Origin: Costus lasius
Taxonomy: Eukaryota > Streptophyta > Magnoliopsida > Zingiberales > Costaceae
NCBI GenBank assembly: GCA_027563935.2
Contig: CM050447.1
Coordinates: 80,771,461 to 80,835,460, forward strand
Length of the DNA stretch: 64,000 nt
Direction: 5' to 3'
Shown here: positions 1 through 11,709 of the stretch, piece after piece
Numbering within the stretch: position 1 is the first letter of the stretch
Layout: each line of letters opens with the position of its first letter
The notes under the pieces: model-generated
Database searches by the model: none
The model's input: only the letters and a program-made list of their open reading frames with translations
Told to the model about the DNA's origin: nothing
Translations under genes and position numbers: made by a program

Positions 1-1687
1 ACTAATGCAGACATGTGGGTATATTAGTGGTGGATATACTAGACCAAACCACTATGAGGCTATGACTTGGTGTCATGAGTTATCCTCACAAGTGACAGGA
101 GATGCATTGATCTGTTAACTTGAGTTCATTGACTCTTCTATATGGTTAGGGATATGCTTTGATATAACCTAACACCTCACCGTAGTTGGGAGGTCATAAC
201 GGTTATCATTGAGTATGTCATGACCCATTTGAGAAGATCAATGGACAGACAAAGGATTTGCCCCTTCCTAAGGAAAGCTTGATATCCACGGGCCCCTTAT
301 GGTTGCATGACTGAAAGTGTATGACCATACCCAGGTGAAAGCCTGATTTAGTCATGACCATGACATTGGGTGAAAATAAGTTGTGACACACTTGTCCAAT
401 CAGATATCAGTTTGCCAAAGAGACTATAATGCATCGGTACCTTGTTGCGATGATGGGGATGTCAATGTCAATGTCGATATCTATTTCGATGACTTGGGTA
501 GCAGAGATACATTGCTAGATGTCAATGTCGATATCTATTTCGATGACTTGTGTTGACTTGTGTTCATCACTACCAACGTCAGAGGAACCTATAGGGTTGC
601 ACACCTTGATACTCGAGTTCTCATATTGATTAGGTAGCCTTTTGATCGAGTTATTGGATAGCTCGGATCTATTTGGGAGATTGCATCAACGTCAATGAGT
701 CTGATGAGATGGAAGAGACTTATTAGAGCCAAACTTTATTTTTGGTAGGTTGACCCGAAATTGACCATGGTTGGTCACATTTGACTTTGGGTTGCGTTGG
801 ATTGGATTTAATAGCTTAATCAACTTGTGTAGTGATGTTTGGGCTAGCCCATTACCCAATGGGGCCTTATAATAAGTTGTTATGAAGAGATTAGAGGGCA
901 TAAGTGTATAATGGGGAGAAATCATCCGAATTGGTGCTTAAGGGGCAAAAAGGGGAGAAGTAGGCACATAGTGCTTCATTAGGAAGCTTTGGCCGCCCAT
1001 CCCTCTTCCATGGATGGAATGCTTGTTTCTATGGCAAGTCTTGGGGCACATATGGCTTTGTGGACTTGTATGGTAAGTCCTAGGCGCATATGGTTGATGG
1101 GAAGATGATTATGGTAAATTCTTTGAGATTTTCCTTATCATCCAACCCTAATTGGCCTCCCCACTTACCCTAACCGAATACCTCTTTGTGAATTACGCCT
1201 ATATACTTGTCTTACCACCCGTTACTTGATCTATCACAATCATATGCGAGAGAAACTTCAAAGGGCGAGAGCATCATAGAAGTTGGCGCAAGCATTCTCT
1301 TCCAAGCCGCAAGCCTTCCTCTTTTCTTCTCCTTTGCACAAGTAAAACAAGGGGCTTGGCGACATCTTCTCCCACACTTCCTCCTTGGCGCATCCTTGCT
1401 TGAAGGTGGCACAAATTATGTAGGAGGCTCCCTAAGGCATGGATCTTCTTCTGGAGGCTAGCACCAGGTGTGGAAGAAGAGGACTCGAGCATCGGCCGGC
1501 TGTGTGAGACTACCGAGGGCACATGCTTGGGCGCCTACACCGACATCGCATTGACGTACTTTCTCCTTACATCGTGTCAACCCCCTCGCTTGCATTGATA
1601 CTCTGGATTTTTGGGACCGACCTATGTCGGGGATTTGCTTCCGCTGTACTTGTATTAAAATTTTAAAATCCCCGAGGTTTCCCAACA
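1..1687 (+). repeat. Ty1/Copia 5' LTR, family L, cut by the window start
   Basis: The stretch aligns by eye along its whole length with the solo LTR at 59024-60980, starting about 250 bp inside it, so the missing beginning lies left of the window. It ends in GGTTTCCCAACA, the same end as the other family L copies, and a primer binding site follows at once, which makes it a 5' LTR on the plus strand. A 34-bp stretch near 463-545 is locally duplicated. Short open frames inside it are not genes. Confidence 0.88.
1200..1205 (+). promoter_or_regulatory. Putative TATA box of the family L LTR
   Basis: TATATA lies at the place where the other family L LTRs carry TATAAAT (60466-60472) or TATAAATA (33541-33548, minus strand). 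It would mark the U3/R boundary, with transcription starting about 30 bp downstream. This rests on position and motif only. Confidence 0.4.
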
Positions 1688-2560
1688 GTGGTATTAGAGC
1701 GACTTGCGAGACTCAATTGATGTTTTAATGCTTTTTGTATGCTCACATGCCATTCAAATTTTCAAAAATTATATGACATGCACATGGCTTTTCTAAAGTA
1801 GGAAAATGGTAGGTTTCTTGTTTCTTGCCTCTATTCAATTTCCTTTGGATCTTTGCTTTCTTCACATGACTAGGATAGATCCATATGTGGAAGAAATAAT
1901 TTCTCCTCTCATGGTGGTATAAACCTATCTTGAGAGACTTGTTGAGATTATGCGGGGCATAGACTGGGTGATTGCCCTAATCTTAACAAGTTCACGATTA
2001 CAAGGAGGGCAATCGGTATGTCACTTGTAGACTTCTTAGAGAGACAAAGAACCAAGGATTTGTGATAAGAGGTGGAGGAAGAGAGACATGTTTTAATGAA
2101 AAACTAAAATATTAAATTTTATGCTTTTCATGAGCATATAGAATTGCATGAGATGGTGCCTTGATTGTGCATGATGTTGTGGTCATTAGTCAAGCCCCTT
2201 GCATACCTGTGATGTATTCTTGTGAGGCCTGTGCGCCACCTTTTCTTTTATTTTTGTAATCAATGAGAAGAAGATTAGGGGCACATCCTACATGAAGCCT
2301 TGGCGCATGCTTGAAGCTTGCATGCTTGCGCTTGCGCACCTTGCATGGTGGCGCAACATGCATGATGAAGCATCAACCTTGGTAGGGCATCCATGCTTGT
2401 TGCGCAAGATGCGTTTGGCCGAGCCTTTGGGCTTGAGAGTTATCCCTCTTGGCTCTTGCATGGTGGCGCATCACCCTTGGAGGAGCCACCTTGGCATTGG
2501 CCAAACTCTTAGGGGTGCTTCTAGGGTTTTAGAGCTAAACCATGGTGAGCCTTATGTGTT
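1688..2560 (+). other. Copia leader, no gene seen
   Basis: This is the sequence between the family L primer site and an Athila LTR. It is AT-rich and has no frame matching Copia gag. Around 2280-2420 a low-complexity run rich in TGGCGCA and CATGC blocks creates a 153-codon open frame from 2292 that resembles no retroelement protein and runs into the next LTR. The gag start expected downstream of a leader is missing. Confidence 0.6.
1689..1700 (+). other. Primer binding site, initiator tRNA-Met
   Basis: TGGTATTAGAGC begins one base after the LTR end at 1687. It is the usual Copia primer site complementary to the 3' end of initiator tRNA-Met, with one change (T for C at position 7). It shows that a complete or once-complete plus-strand element began here. 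Confidence 0.85.
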
Positions 2561-2814
2561 TGATGACACCGAAATTTATCATAATTTCTATGCCATTTTG
2601 TTGATGGTTTTGTGTCATATTCATAGACTTTACTTATTTTTATGCCCTTTTTATCAATATTTGCGGACTCTACACTCTTTTTTGTTTTTAATGATTTTCA
2701 GGCAAAAAAGCATGTTTTTCAGTCAATTTCGAGCAATCCAAGTGCATAATTGAATTCACAACATCAAAAGGAGATCACACGTCAAATTTCAGCAGATTTG
2801 GCACTTTAGAGGAA

Positions 2815-3135
2815 ATTATGGCACCCACAATATATGCTTTACGGTACCGTAATTTGGAGATTTTTCGGGCAGAGAATCTCATATGATTACGGCACTACCG
2901 TAAATAGCTTTGTGGTGCCGTATTTTGGAGCGTTTTGATCAGAGGATCGATGGAGATTATGGTACTACCGTAAGAAACATTACGGTACCGTATTTTGGGT
3001 CGATTCTCAACCCGAAAGATTTTGACATTACGGCACTACCGTAAAGAACGTTACGGTACCATAATTCCAGAAGATTTCAAGCCGAGACCTCACTGTCCAG
3101 ATTACGGCACTGCCGTAAAAACCATTACGGCCGTA
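2815..3135 (+). repeat. Cluster of TACGG/CCGTA imperfect palindromes in LTR U3
   Basis: About ten copies of a short palindromic motif such as TTACGGTACCGTAA and TACGGCACTACCGTA recur in units of about 70 bp, usually two per unit. The same arrangement is at 22740-23135, 35650-36030, 44150-44440 and 27650-27975. One more plain pair lies at 3494-3530. The position, roughly 250-600 bp into the LTR, is that of U3 enhancers; that role is inferred. Confidence 0.7.
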
Positions 3136-3924
3136 ATTACGACGCTACTCGCGACTTTCCCGGTCAACTCCGAAGCCCAATTTTTGCGCGGTTGATTGCG
3201 GATGATCTAGGCCCTAATATTCAAAGCTGTAAGTAGGCGAAAGGGAGCCATCGACGAAACGAAGCAAAGCACACCAAAAGCCCTAATTTTCGTTCACCAC
3301 AGAGAGAGAAATCGCCTCACACGCCGCCGCCCTAGGTTTTGCCGCCGGGAAGCATACAGTGCATCTCCGGCCGTGAAATTTGAGTGGAAGCTATGCGTAG
3401 AGGGGGAGAAGGATCACCTAAAGTTTCAACATGATCGGAGATCAGACGGAGGAGAAATCACCAGAAAACCGAGCGCCGCCGCTGTTCGCCCAGATTACGG
3501 CCGTAAACTTCTTTACGGCCGTACCGTAATTTTCACTTTTCCTCTGTTTCGATTTTCTTCATCATGAATCATTGTAATCTTCCTTCTATGATTGCTTATA
3601 TCTCTTTTGGCACATGGGGGAGTAATTCACTTGAGTTTTAATGACTAGATGACTATTTTTTCTATTATTTAATCTTGTTTAATTTTAGCATGATGATTTT
3701 ACTCATGTGATGTTTTGTTCTTAGACTCTCCTTAGATCTATATTATTATTTATGTTTTAGGATTTTCGCTATTGACTGAAAAGTAATTGCTTGAGAATTT
3801 GGAACCCTAGAATTGCATAATAGGAACCCTTTTTAGGTTAGTTCTTGTTTGTTTGATTCTAGTAAGCTAACTGCCATGATAATAATATAAATCTAGGATT
3901 GAGTCTAAGCTTTCAAACGTGAAG

Positions 3925-4160
3925 ATCTTGTGTGAAAGCAAAGATCAGAACGTTAGAGAACCTTGAGCAAAACTAGTGTCGAGATTCGGATGCACGAAAG
4001 TGATCCTTGAAATTCCACTAGAGATTATGGACTTAGAACTCGGATGCACGAAAGTGATCCTTGAGTCCTCAGTTTGATGATTTACTTATCATTAGCGTTG
4101 GGATGATTCTGGCACGAGAGCGAGGATTTATCCCCGCATGGTTGTCTGCACGAAAGTGAG
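3925..4160 (+). repeat. Repeated CACGAAAGTG motif near the LTR end
   Basis: TGCACGAAAGTGA occurs at 3991, 4045 and 4147, with decayed copies near 3929 and 4111. In RNA each would form a CAC/GUG stem closed by a GAAA tetraloop. The motif recurs in the same part of the two other N LTRs (complement at 21741-21860 and 32660-32905). Function unknown. Confidence 0.6.
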
Positions 4161-4465
4161 ATAATCCTTTTATTCATGTAAATTACATCTTTGTCATGAT
4201 GAAATTAAACTGATGAAATCTCTATTCATGTCTAGTCATAAAAATTAAAGTGAACGAAACCCTAGTCCCAGCTTCTCTTTCTGATAATTCCGTTTCAGCG
4301 CTTTGGTCTTCGTTTGCTAGTTTGCACACTTTCGATTGCCTAGATAGTGAAAAATCAATTATTCGATACTCAGTAACATAGGTCCTTGTGGATTCGATAC
4401 TTTCTTTATTACTTCGAGTATCCATACACTTGCGGACACAACAAGGATCAGAATGCATTTTAGAT

Positions 4466-5048
4466 CATCACGCATCTAAAGCAACTATTCGAGTTGTAGG
4501 CTAGAACAGAAAGGTTTGAAACATCCAAGGCTGCTTTTCAGTGCAAGATGCCTGAAGGTGCTCCAGTGGGACCACATGTACTCAAGTTGCTTGGGTACTT
4601 GTCGCATCTCACTAGACTAGGACACCCGATGGATCAGGATGTGGCTACGGACCTTATCCTGCAGTCGCTGCCTCCGAGTTATAGCTCATTTATCATTAAC
4701 TTCAATATGAACAAAATAGCTTGTACTCACGAGGAGCTGCTAAAACTGCTGGAAGCGACCGAGAAGGAAATGGTCAGGTCTAAACCCAAGTCCGTTCTTA
4801 TAGTCTCCAAGGATAGTAAGAAGCGGAAAAGGGTTAAGGGCAAGTCCAAGGCCAAGGCACTGAAGAAAGGCAGGGTGAGGGAGAACAAGTGCTTCAACTG
4901 TGGCCAGGAGGGCCATTGGCGCAAAGACTGCATGCATCCTCAAAAAGAGATGAAGAGAAATAACCATTCGTCTTCAGGCTCAGGTAATTTTATTACCAAA
5001 TCCTATATTGTCTATTTTCGTACATGGGTATTTTATACCGCATTGTGA
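4466..5048 (+). pseudogene. gag: Copia gag fragment with zinc knuckle
   Basis: Gag forms the virus-like particle of a Copia element and binds its RNA. The frame reads ERFETSKAAFQCKMPEG just before the Met codon at 4548 and then follows the middle of plant Copia gag (GYLSHLTRLGHP, ILQSLPPSY). A CCHC zinc knuckle follows a lysine-rich stretch (C115, C118, H123, C128 counted from the Met at 4548). The N-terminal half is missing because the frame is cut at the Athila LTR (4443). Downstream of the knuckle no protease motif appears and the frame ends at 5048. It belongs with the reverse-transcriptase remnant and LTR to its right, not with the family L LTR to its left. Confidence 0.85.
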
Positions 5049-6180
5049 GACTGATATTTGCAAAAATATGCAGGAGCTCCAGAGAAATAGGACATGGATG
5101 ACAGTAAGAAAATCTTGCTGGAGCATTGATGCTGCCGAGCTATTTTTCATTGATAGGATTGTTTTATTTTTGCAAGCATGTAATTGACAATGTATCTATT
5201 CCTTTGGAGTAGAGTTTTTGGAATAAAAGGAATTTGACATTCTTTTCATTTACAAATCTCTTGTCATTACATTGTGCAAAATAATGAGGTAATAAAACAA
5301 CTTGAATTTAATAAGTGGTTCAAATTGAATGCCAATCTTCTAACTCAGATATTTTATCATAAACAAGTGATGCATCCACTGACTTCATTCACATGAATTC
5401 TTGGATTCGAACTCCTTCTAGGAGATTGACTATATTAACCTCTTTCGAGATGTGATAGATGGACAAAGACTTGTTTGCTGATAAATGTTTTTCACCAAGT
5501 GAGGTGAAGTGGAAAGGTCAAAAGATAGGAATTCATGAAATTACCAAAATATTTATGGAACCAGCTTATCAAAATTCATAAGTGTTCTTCAGCCCAGGTT
5601 GGATGAAGAGTACTTGAGACACAGGTGACTATCATATTGAGTATGAGGTTTGCTCATAGCTCATAACTCCTGAAGAACACCTTGGAAGGTGGTTTTAGTG
5701 GGAGGAATTGAAAGTCAACCATATCTCTGCTGAGGTTATGTTGATAGTTTCTTCGACACTGAACTATTTCATCTTAAATGTATCTCCGGGAAAGGAGATG
5801 ACATGACTAATTATCAGGATCTATAGATGTTAGACTTTGGGGGTCATACATCTGAATCTAGTGACATAGATTCAAGATCTAATATGTGTAGGTGGAGTAT
5901 CCTAAGATGCCTTAGGGATACTAATTTCCATAGACCCATAGAAGAATAAGCGATTATTGCTCTTGATGCTAGCTTTCTTGGAAATGTATTTCCTTGAAAA
6001 TGGAAAGTGGGAGGAAATTGTGACTTGGATTCAGTCCAAGGTCAGCCACCTAGCACAGATGGTCAAAGATGAAATCTGAGCTTCGTATGTAGGTTGTGGG
6101 GCAACCTAGGTTTAGAAAGTGTGGGAAAAGGCTGAATCGATTCATGTGTGTCAGTGTTATGGGTAGGTCCTAACTTGGAC
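5049..6180 (+). other. Decayed Copia interior, not assignable
   Basis: The stretch lies between the gag fragment and the reverse-transcriptase remnant. All frames are broken by many stops. I could not recognise protease or integrase in it, and it is too short for the usual 2.5 kb of protease, integrase and first half of reverse transcriptase. Most of that region has probably been deleted, as in large non-coding derivatives of Copia elements. Confidence 0.5.
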
Positions 6181-6184
6181 AAAG

Positions 6185-6921
6185 AATCTTCACCTTATAG
6201 TACCTAAATTCAGTGGGAGCTTGATGACATCTCTGGTCTTGTATGTTGGGGACATACAGATCATCAAAGATGATATCCCGATCCTTTACCTGGTGAATAG
6301 TTGATTGGGAAATGTCTTGTGATGAACGACTTAATGGACATCACCTATGGGGTAGGTGTGTGAGTTTTTGGATAAGTCCAAGAAACTCCAAGTGCCAAGT
6401 CAGATAACATACATCGATGATGGTATGTTATAGACCAGATGTGGTTTATGCTGATAGCATAACCAATTGATACTAGGTCCAATCCATGTGCATGGCACTG
6501 GATAAGGAATGAAGAACACACTTAAGTTGTATATAGAACTAAGGGGTGGTTCTTGGTCAGTAATGACAGGAAAAGCTTAGTGGATTCACTTGGCAGCTTG
6601 TTCCAGTCAAACCAGTGACAGTCTAGCTGTTCTTGTAGTGGTGCTAAAAGCTTTGGGAGCTTCAAAGCAGACTACTTGAAAGCAGAGTATGCAAATGCTT
6701 TTGGGAAGTAGTGGGAGTTCTTTGATGAACTTCGCATGAGTACTCAGATGCTTATACCTTGTCTTGGGGACAGAGGTACTTAAGATTTAGCAGATATGAA
6801 CACTAATACAATTATGGTAAGCCCATAGACCGATGCTCTGGCGCAGCAGGAGCGTGGCAGGTCGTGCTTAGGACATGGTGTTGAGATTGCTCAATGCAGG
6901 GTCCTAGTGCAAGTGGAAGAT
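6185..6921 (+). pseudogene. pol: Copia reverse transcriptase / RNase H remnant
   Basis: Pieces of the end of Copia pol can be read in broken frames and match the better copy at 61078-64000 in order. They are: SGSLMTSLVLYVGDI near 6212 (the YVDD catalytic motif with the first Asp changed to Gly), then YRPDVVYADSI near 6430 (TRPDVAYA in the intact family), and DALAQQERG near 6832, close to the protein end. Stops and indels lie between the pieces. The sequence then runs through AAGTGGAAGAT, a polypurine-like tract, into the 3' LTR. It was clearly active long ago and is now only a relic. Confidence 0.75.
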
Positions 6922-8068
6922 TGTTAGTGTTTATGCCCTAGGACCTCAGTATGGTCCATGGGATATGTGCATCACATCTAGTTGATAGAGGAGTTATCTT
7001 GGCATTGTCGTTGTTATGCAGAGTTGTACATTTGCATATACAATGTCCCTAAGAGATAGATTTTATCTAGTCTCTGTGTTTATCCCTGGTCGAGAATCAT
7101 GGTGGATATGGGACAGCTATGATTCGTTTGAGACTAGTATATGCGCTGGTTGAGCACGGGTTGCTAACGCAGGCATATGGGTATATCAAGGGAGATATAC
7201 TGGATCGACCCGCCGTGAGGATTCATCTCAGTGTCACGAGATGAATATCACAGTGACAGAGTTGCGCTTGTCCTATACTTGAGGGCATTGGTATCTCTAT
7301 ATAGTGATTATTGTACTTTGATACAACCTAACGCTTCGCCGTAAAAGGGAAGTCTTAACGGTTGTCATTGGGTATGTCATAAGCCGTATAAGAGATTCAA
7401 TGTGTCAATAGAGGATTTGCCCCTTCCTTACAGGGATGATTGATTGACCATGGCGCCCCTATATGGATGACTGAAAGTGTATGGTCATACCCAGGTGAGA
7501 ACCAGATTTAGTCATGCCATATTATTGGGATTAACAAGTGTGACACACTTGCACAATCTGGACATTAGTTGGCAAAAGGACAAAGCTGCACTTGTACTTT
7601 GTCACAGTTTTAGGGGATGTCGATGATGACACCAATCTGATGACTTGGGTAGCAATGATGTACTGCTAGATGCCACTCATTACTTGTGATGATTTAGTCA
7701 TCACTGCCAACGTCTGAAGAACCTACAAGGTCGCACACCTTGACACTCGAGTTCTCATACTGATTGTTTAGCCTCTGATCGAATCATTGTGTGATTTGGA
7801 TCTTTTTGGCGAACTGATGTTTTGAGAATTTTATAGAGGAGATGATATTTTATTTTGGTTCATTGTTGACCACTAGTAGACTCTAGTGGACCACGTTTGA
7901 CCTCTGTTGACCTGTGTTATCAAAATGCATCAAACAAGGGTCTAGGTGCAAGTTTGGGCTTGGCACTTTAGTCACATGAATAAAATAAAATTATTAATTG
8001 GCTAGAGAATTTTTTTTCTTGGCTAATTAATAAGCTTGGGCGCAATTTACAATTAATTGCGTCTGCGG

Positions 8069-8079
8069 GGATTCGAACC
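8069..8079 (-). promoter_or_regulatory. B-box-like (tRNA T-arm) motif inside LTR M
   Basis: The minus strand reads GGTTCGAATCC, an exact match to the internal B box of RNA polymerase III promoters, framed as GGGTTCGAATCCCC like a T-arm. No convincing A box lies upstream. It occurs again at 18313-18323 and, with one change, at 18238-18248 in the solo M LTR. It may be a trace of a tRNA-derived sequence or chance. Confidence 0.3.
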
Positions 8080-8160
8080 CATGACACTTAATTGTGAATA
8101 GGAGCCTATGCTCATTATCCCACATGGGAAAGATCTCTATTGTGCGTTTGGCTCTGCTAT

Positions 8161-8168
8161 TATAAATA
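8161..8168 (+). promoter_or_regulatory. TATA box of LTR M
   Basis: TATAAATA followed by GAG sits about 470 bp before the LTR end. The same motif is at 18405-18412 in the solo M LTR. It is the likely core promoter of this family. Confidence 0.55.
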
Positions 8169-8628
8169 GAGAAGCCCACCTGGGAGATGTTTTGTACCAT
8201 ACTCTTCTCTTGTCTCTAGTTGTCACCTCTCCTCTGCTCCTTGGCGTGAGGGTCTAGGAGGTGACAACAAATAAAAGTTTTCGGCATCAAAGGTTGGGAT
8301 AAGTGGTAGTGCTACCCACTCCTTGTCGCCAACACCCCTTCTTCTCCTTGGCATTAGTGCAAGTTGAGAAGGCTAGAGGCATGGATCTCATCTTCTGGGG
8401 CTAGCACCCAGCGCGGAGATTGGAGAGGACTCGAGGAGTCCGTGTGTGCGCGATTGTAGAGGACGGGCCCTTGCGCATCTTCGTCATCGGTCGCTCCTAA
8501 AAGTTGCTTGATAAGGTACTACCCTCTTCACATCCTTTGTATTCTTCATAAGACTTGTTGAATTAGGAATCTTGTTTCGGGCTCGCTTCCACTGTTTTCG
8601 TTTTCTTTTAGCCCGGGGATTCCCAACA

Positions 8629-8852
8629 AAGCATTGAACACCTTTGGCATGTGTTGGTTCAATGTGTTGATTAGGCTATGACCACATCATCTTTTACTAC
8701 TTTCCTTTTCTGCTAAAGCATGCTTGTGATGTTTTATCTTGTTGTTATCACTATAGGATTGCATGCCTGTAATGTTAGACAAAAGATAAAACTAAGAGGA
8801 TGAGATCTCAAAAGCCCTCAAATAAAAATATCATGTCTAGATAGCCATCTGA
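8629..8852 (+). other. Short flank, possibly a Copia leader remnant
   Basis: The stretch between LTR M and Athila LTR P1 has no gene. It begins AAGCATTGAACACC, which could be the tail of a primer site (…AGAGCATTG) whose front was deleted, and its wording resembles the leader after 1700. If so, LTR M also headed a second, truncated interior. This is a weak reading. Confidence 0.3.
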
Positions 8853-10656
8853 TGTGTGCCGTACTATCACACTACTCACCGCAAGCGTGACGATTTTGTC
8901 TTGATAGTACTTAAGTGTCGATCCTACGGGGACAATGATCAAGTACCAAGTGATTATGAATCGATAGCTAGACAATTGATTAAGTGGTTTGGAATTGCGA
9001 AAAGAAAAATAAATATAACTTCATGCAAACCAAATCTAGCAAGAGAAAGCTTTGGGTAGAAAACAAGGATTAGAGACATTGGAACATCGGGTTTGTCTCG
9101 TTGATAGATCTTAAATTCAAACAAGGTAAAATTATAGTAATGCAATTTTAAAAGTATTCAAGGAAATATCAAATGGTACATATTACCCTCTTTCAAAGGC
9201 ATAATCTGGTATCAATCTAGATCGGCATCCTACTTTCATGGCTAACCAGACCTAGATTGATCCAATGGGTTTAGAGATATTATAAGGTTCCTCATACAAA
9301 TCCGGCCCCATTTCTTAACAACTCAGAGTATGTTAGATCTAGCAAATCTAGTGTCGTAATTCACCTTTCGGTCCTTCTTGTGGGGTCTAAGAAATGTAAT
9401 TGCGTGGCCAATGCAACACTAGAAGTAAAATAGCATAGAACAAATAAACACAAGATAAAATTTGCATTTGCTATGAAATAACAAGTTCTAAAATAAGATA
9501 CAATCAACGAGACTACAACATTAGTTCTGATAAAGAAATTACGCTATCATAGCGTCATTACGATGCAAATCTCTAAAGAAGAAAACAAAGGAGAGATTTG
9601 AAGATAGAAAAGAGTGAACTCTTCAAAGAAGGTCAGTAATCTTCTTCCTCCAAGTATTCTGGAATAGACGCACAAAAGATTTTCTTCTCCTAAGCTTTTG
9701 CGAAGATCACCACCCCTTCCCAAGACTCATCGCCCATTCCAGGAGATTTTTCACCCATTTTATAGAATTGAATCTAACTTCTGAATGCCTACATTGATAG
9801 CTCTCGAAATTATCTACGTTTTGACACCAAAAACGTCCAAAATGGAGCTATAATGAGAGAGTTATAACTGTTTTAAATTTGTGTTGCGTAGAGATTACTA
9901 GCATAATCAACATTATGGACCTGCCTATAATGTCAACATTGATACTCTTTAACTCCTGAATTGTGCATATAATTATGGCTCATTGAATGCTCATCATTTT
10001 GGTACTAAGAACGCTCAAAACGGACTTGAAACGGAGAAGTTATTATCATTTTAATAATGCTTTTAATGCTCTTAATGCCATTACGGGTGCAATGAGATTA
10101 TGGGCATACCTGTAATTTTGGTGGAAAACTCCGTTTTGTCTGAAATTTTGCGGGTGAGTTGATGTTTGACTTGACTTGAATTCCAACCATAGTATGATGT
10201 CAAGGTTGCTGATGTGAAGATTACGGTCAAGCTGAAATTACGGCCATGCCCATAAAGTCTTATGTCAAAGTTTTTGTCCATAGAGAGGTTTCCGTTGAGA
10301 AAGTTAAGGGCACGTCTTCGGAATATGACTATCCTTGCCTAAAAAAGGGTTCTTTGGAAAGTCAAACTAGGAATTACGGTCATAATGTAGATTATGGCCT
10401 TGGCCGTAAGTCTGGAAATTATTCTCATTTGAAGCCAAACTTCTTGTTAAGGTTCTTGATTCACTTTGGGACGTAAGTATACTTCCAAATAGCTCTAAAA
10501 GCAAGTGAATTATCCTATATTCATTAAACATGACAAGTAGTGAAGCTTCTGAAGGAAATCAATGAAATAAGATGGAAAGAGATGTAAAAATATGAAAATA
10601 GGTCTCGATTCACTAGTAAATATTGGTTTAAAGGACTATAAAAACACGAGACATTA
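8853..10656 (-). repeat. Athila-type LTR, family P (P1, 3' LTR)
   Basis: On the minus strand the LTR runs from the polypurine side at 10656 to the terminus TGTGTGCC (plus strand) at 8853, length 1804 bp. It aligns with the truncated copies at 30551-31828 and 31829-38918. To its right lie a polypurine tract, a 3' untranslated region and the end of an env-like gene, so it is the 3' LTR of a minus-strand element. It has a TATA-like CTATAAAA near 9759-9766 and several TTACGG-type motifs between 10080 and 10400. Confidence 0.8.
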
Positions 10657-11709
10657 AATTCTCCTAAACTTAGATCATTGCTTGTCCTCAAGCATTTAAA
10701 GATAAGAGTGGTAAAAGATAAAATTTGGTCAAGCTTGTAAAATATTGTGTCCAAGGGAAATATCATTATGAACAAACCTCAGTAAGTTAGGGAATTCAAG
10801 ATAATCATTTATCGTCAGGAATAAAGGTGTGAAGATCCAAAAACCAAAGTCAGATAAGACTTACCTCCATGAAATACAATAATCTAATGTGTGGTATATG
10901 TACTCCGTTTGAACCAGATTCATCCATAGACACGAGTTGAAAAAACACCAATGCACTTTTATTTGTATTTTCGTCCTCTCAATTTGATTTTGACTTCGAC
11001 TCATTTCTTAGGTACCACTGCCAATTTTTGTGTAGTGCCAATTAGAGGAGTTTGTTTTATTTTCTTTTTGTATTTACATTGTTCTCTCTCTCTTTTTTAG
11101 AACACAGTTTTGAGAGGAGATCATAATCATAGGTAAGTGCATTGATTATTTTTAACATCTAGCAAGGAGAATCAAATTGATAGAGTTATATACTAATACA
11201 AAAAGATCATAAGCATGCCTTAAGAGGAAAAATCTTAATAAAAAAATGGATCTATCATTCCACTACCTTTTTCCATCAAATCAGATAATCAAATGAAATT
11301 CCTGACCTAGGACTAAGATTCAAAACATAATAATATCCATGGAGTCAATATAAAATATGAAGCTATCGTGATTTCCGTTAAAAATCAAAACCGTATCAGC
11401 ATGTGAAAATAATTGAAGAGTGTAATCCAGTTACCAAAAATCAAGGGTGTATCCAGCATCAAAATGACAAAACAAAAATATCAAAGTAGGAAAGAAACAT
11501 AACACAAGTACTGTATAATAAAACTAAATTGCTGTAATTATCCATCACAATAAGTTTAAAAGTTACTACATGTCCAGAGTGCATAACAAAATGAAGTAAA
11601 CCTTCTAAAGGTGAACCCTCTATATCCTAGACTTGAAATATGCATAGTCCCAGTGCATAACAATGAACGAACTCAAATTATGGAGATATGGGTGTGGAAA
11701 CTCACTAAA
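10657..11709 (-). other. Athila 3' untranslated region with polypurine tract (P1)
   Basis: On the minus strand the sequence ends AGGACAAGCAATGATC, then AAGTTTAGGAGAATT at 10657-10671 directly against the LTR, the arrangement typical of Athila 3' ends. The rest is AT-rich without genes and aligns with 38919-39974. Confidence 0.7.

Larger units (their letters stand above)
2561..4443 (+). repeat. Athila-type LTR, family N, orphan copy without target duplication
   Basis: It begins TGATGACACC and ends CGGACACAACA, the termini of the N solo LTRs at 21470-23387 and 32394-36287 (both on the minus strand). Length 1883 bp against 1918 and about 1930. The 5 bases on the left (GTGTT) and right (AGGAT) do not match, and there is no tRNA-Asp primer site to its right. 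It separates a family L Copia leader from a family M Copia interior. It is therefore either a solo LTR whose flanks were lost or a recombination junction. Confidence 0.8.
6922..8628 (+). repeat. Ty1/Copia LTR, family M (3' LTR)
   Basis: It starts TGTTAGTGTTTATGCCC and ends GGGGATTCCCAACA, with length 1707 bp. It is preceded by the polypurine-like tract that follows pol, so it is a 3' LTR. Family M is a relative of family L (same first 20 bases and related middle) but clearly distinct. The second copy is the solo LTR at 17077-18878. Confidence 0.88.

Noticed and set aside
1207..1685. Short overlapping open frames on both strands with varied amino-acid content
   Set aside because: They lie within LTR L and recur only where that LTR recurs (for example 33069-33605, 46161-46747 and 60483-60942), with frames not conserved between copies.
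2292..2753. 153-codon open frame on the plus strand
   Set aside because: It arises from a low-complexity leader and runs across the start of an Athila LTR at 2561; no recognisable protein family.
8069..8079. Possible tRNA gene around the B-box motif
   Set aside because: No acceptor stem, D-arm or anticodon arm can be folded around it; only the T-arm-like part is present.
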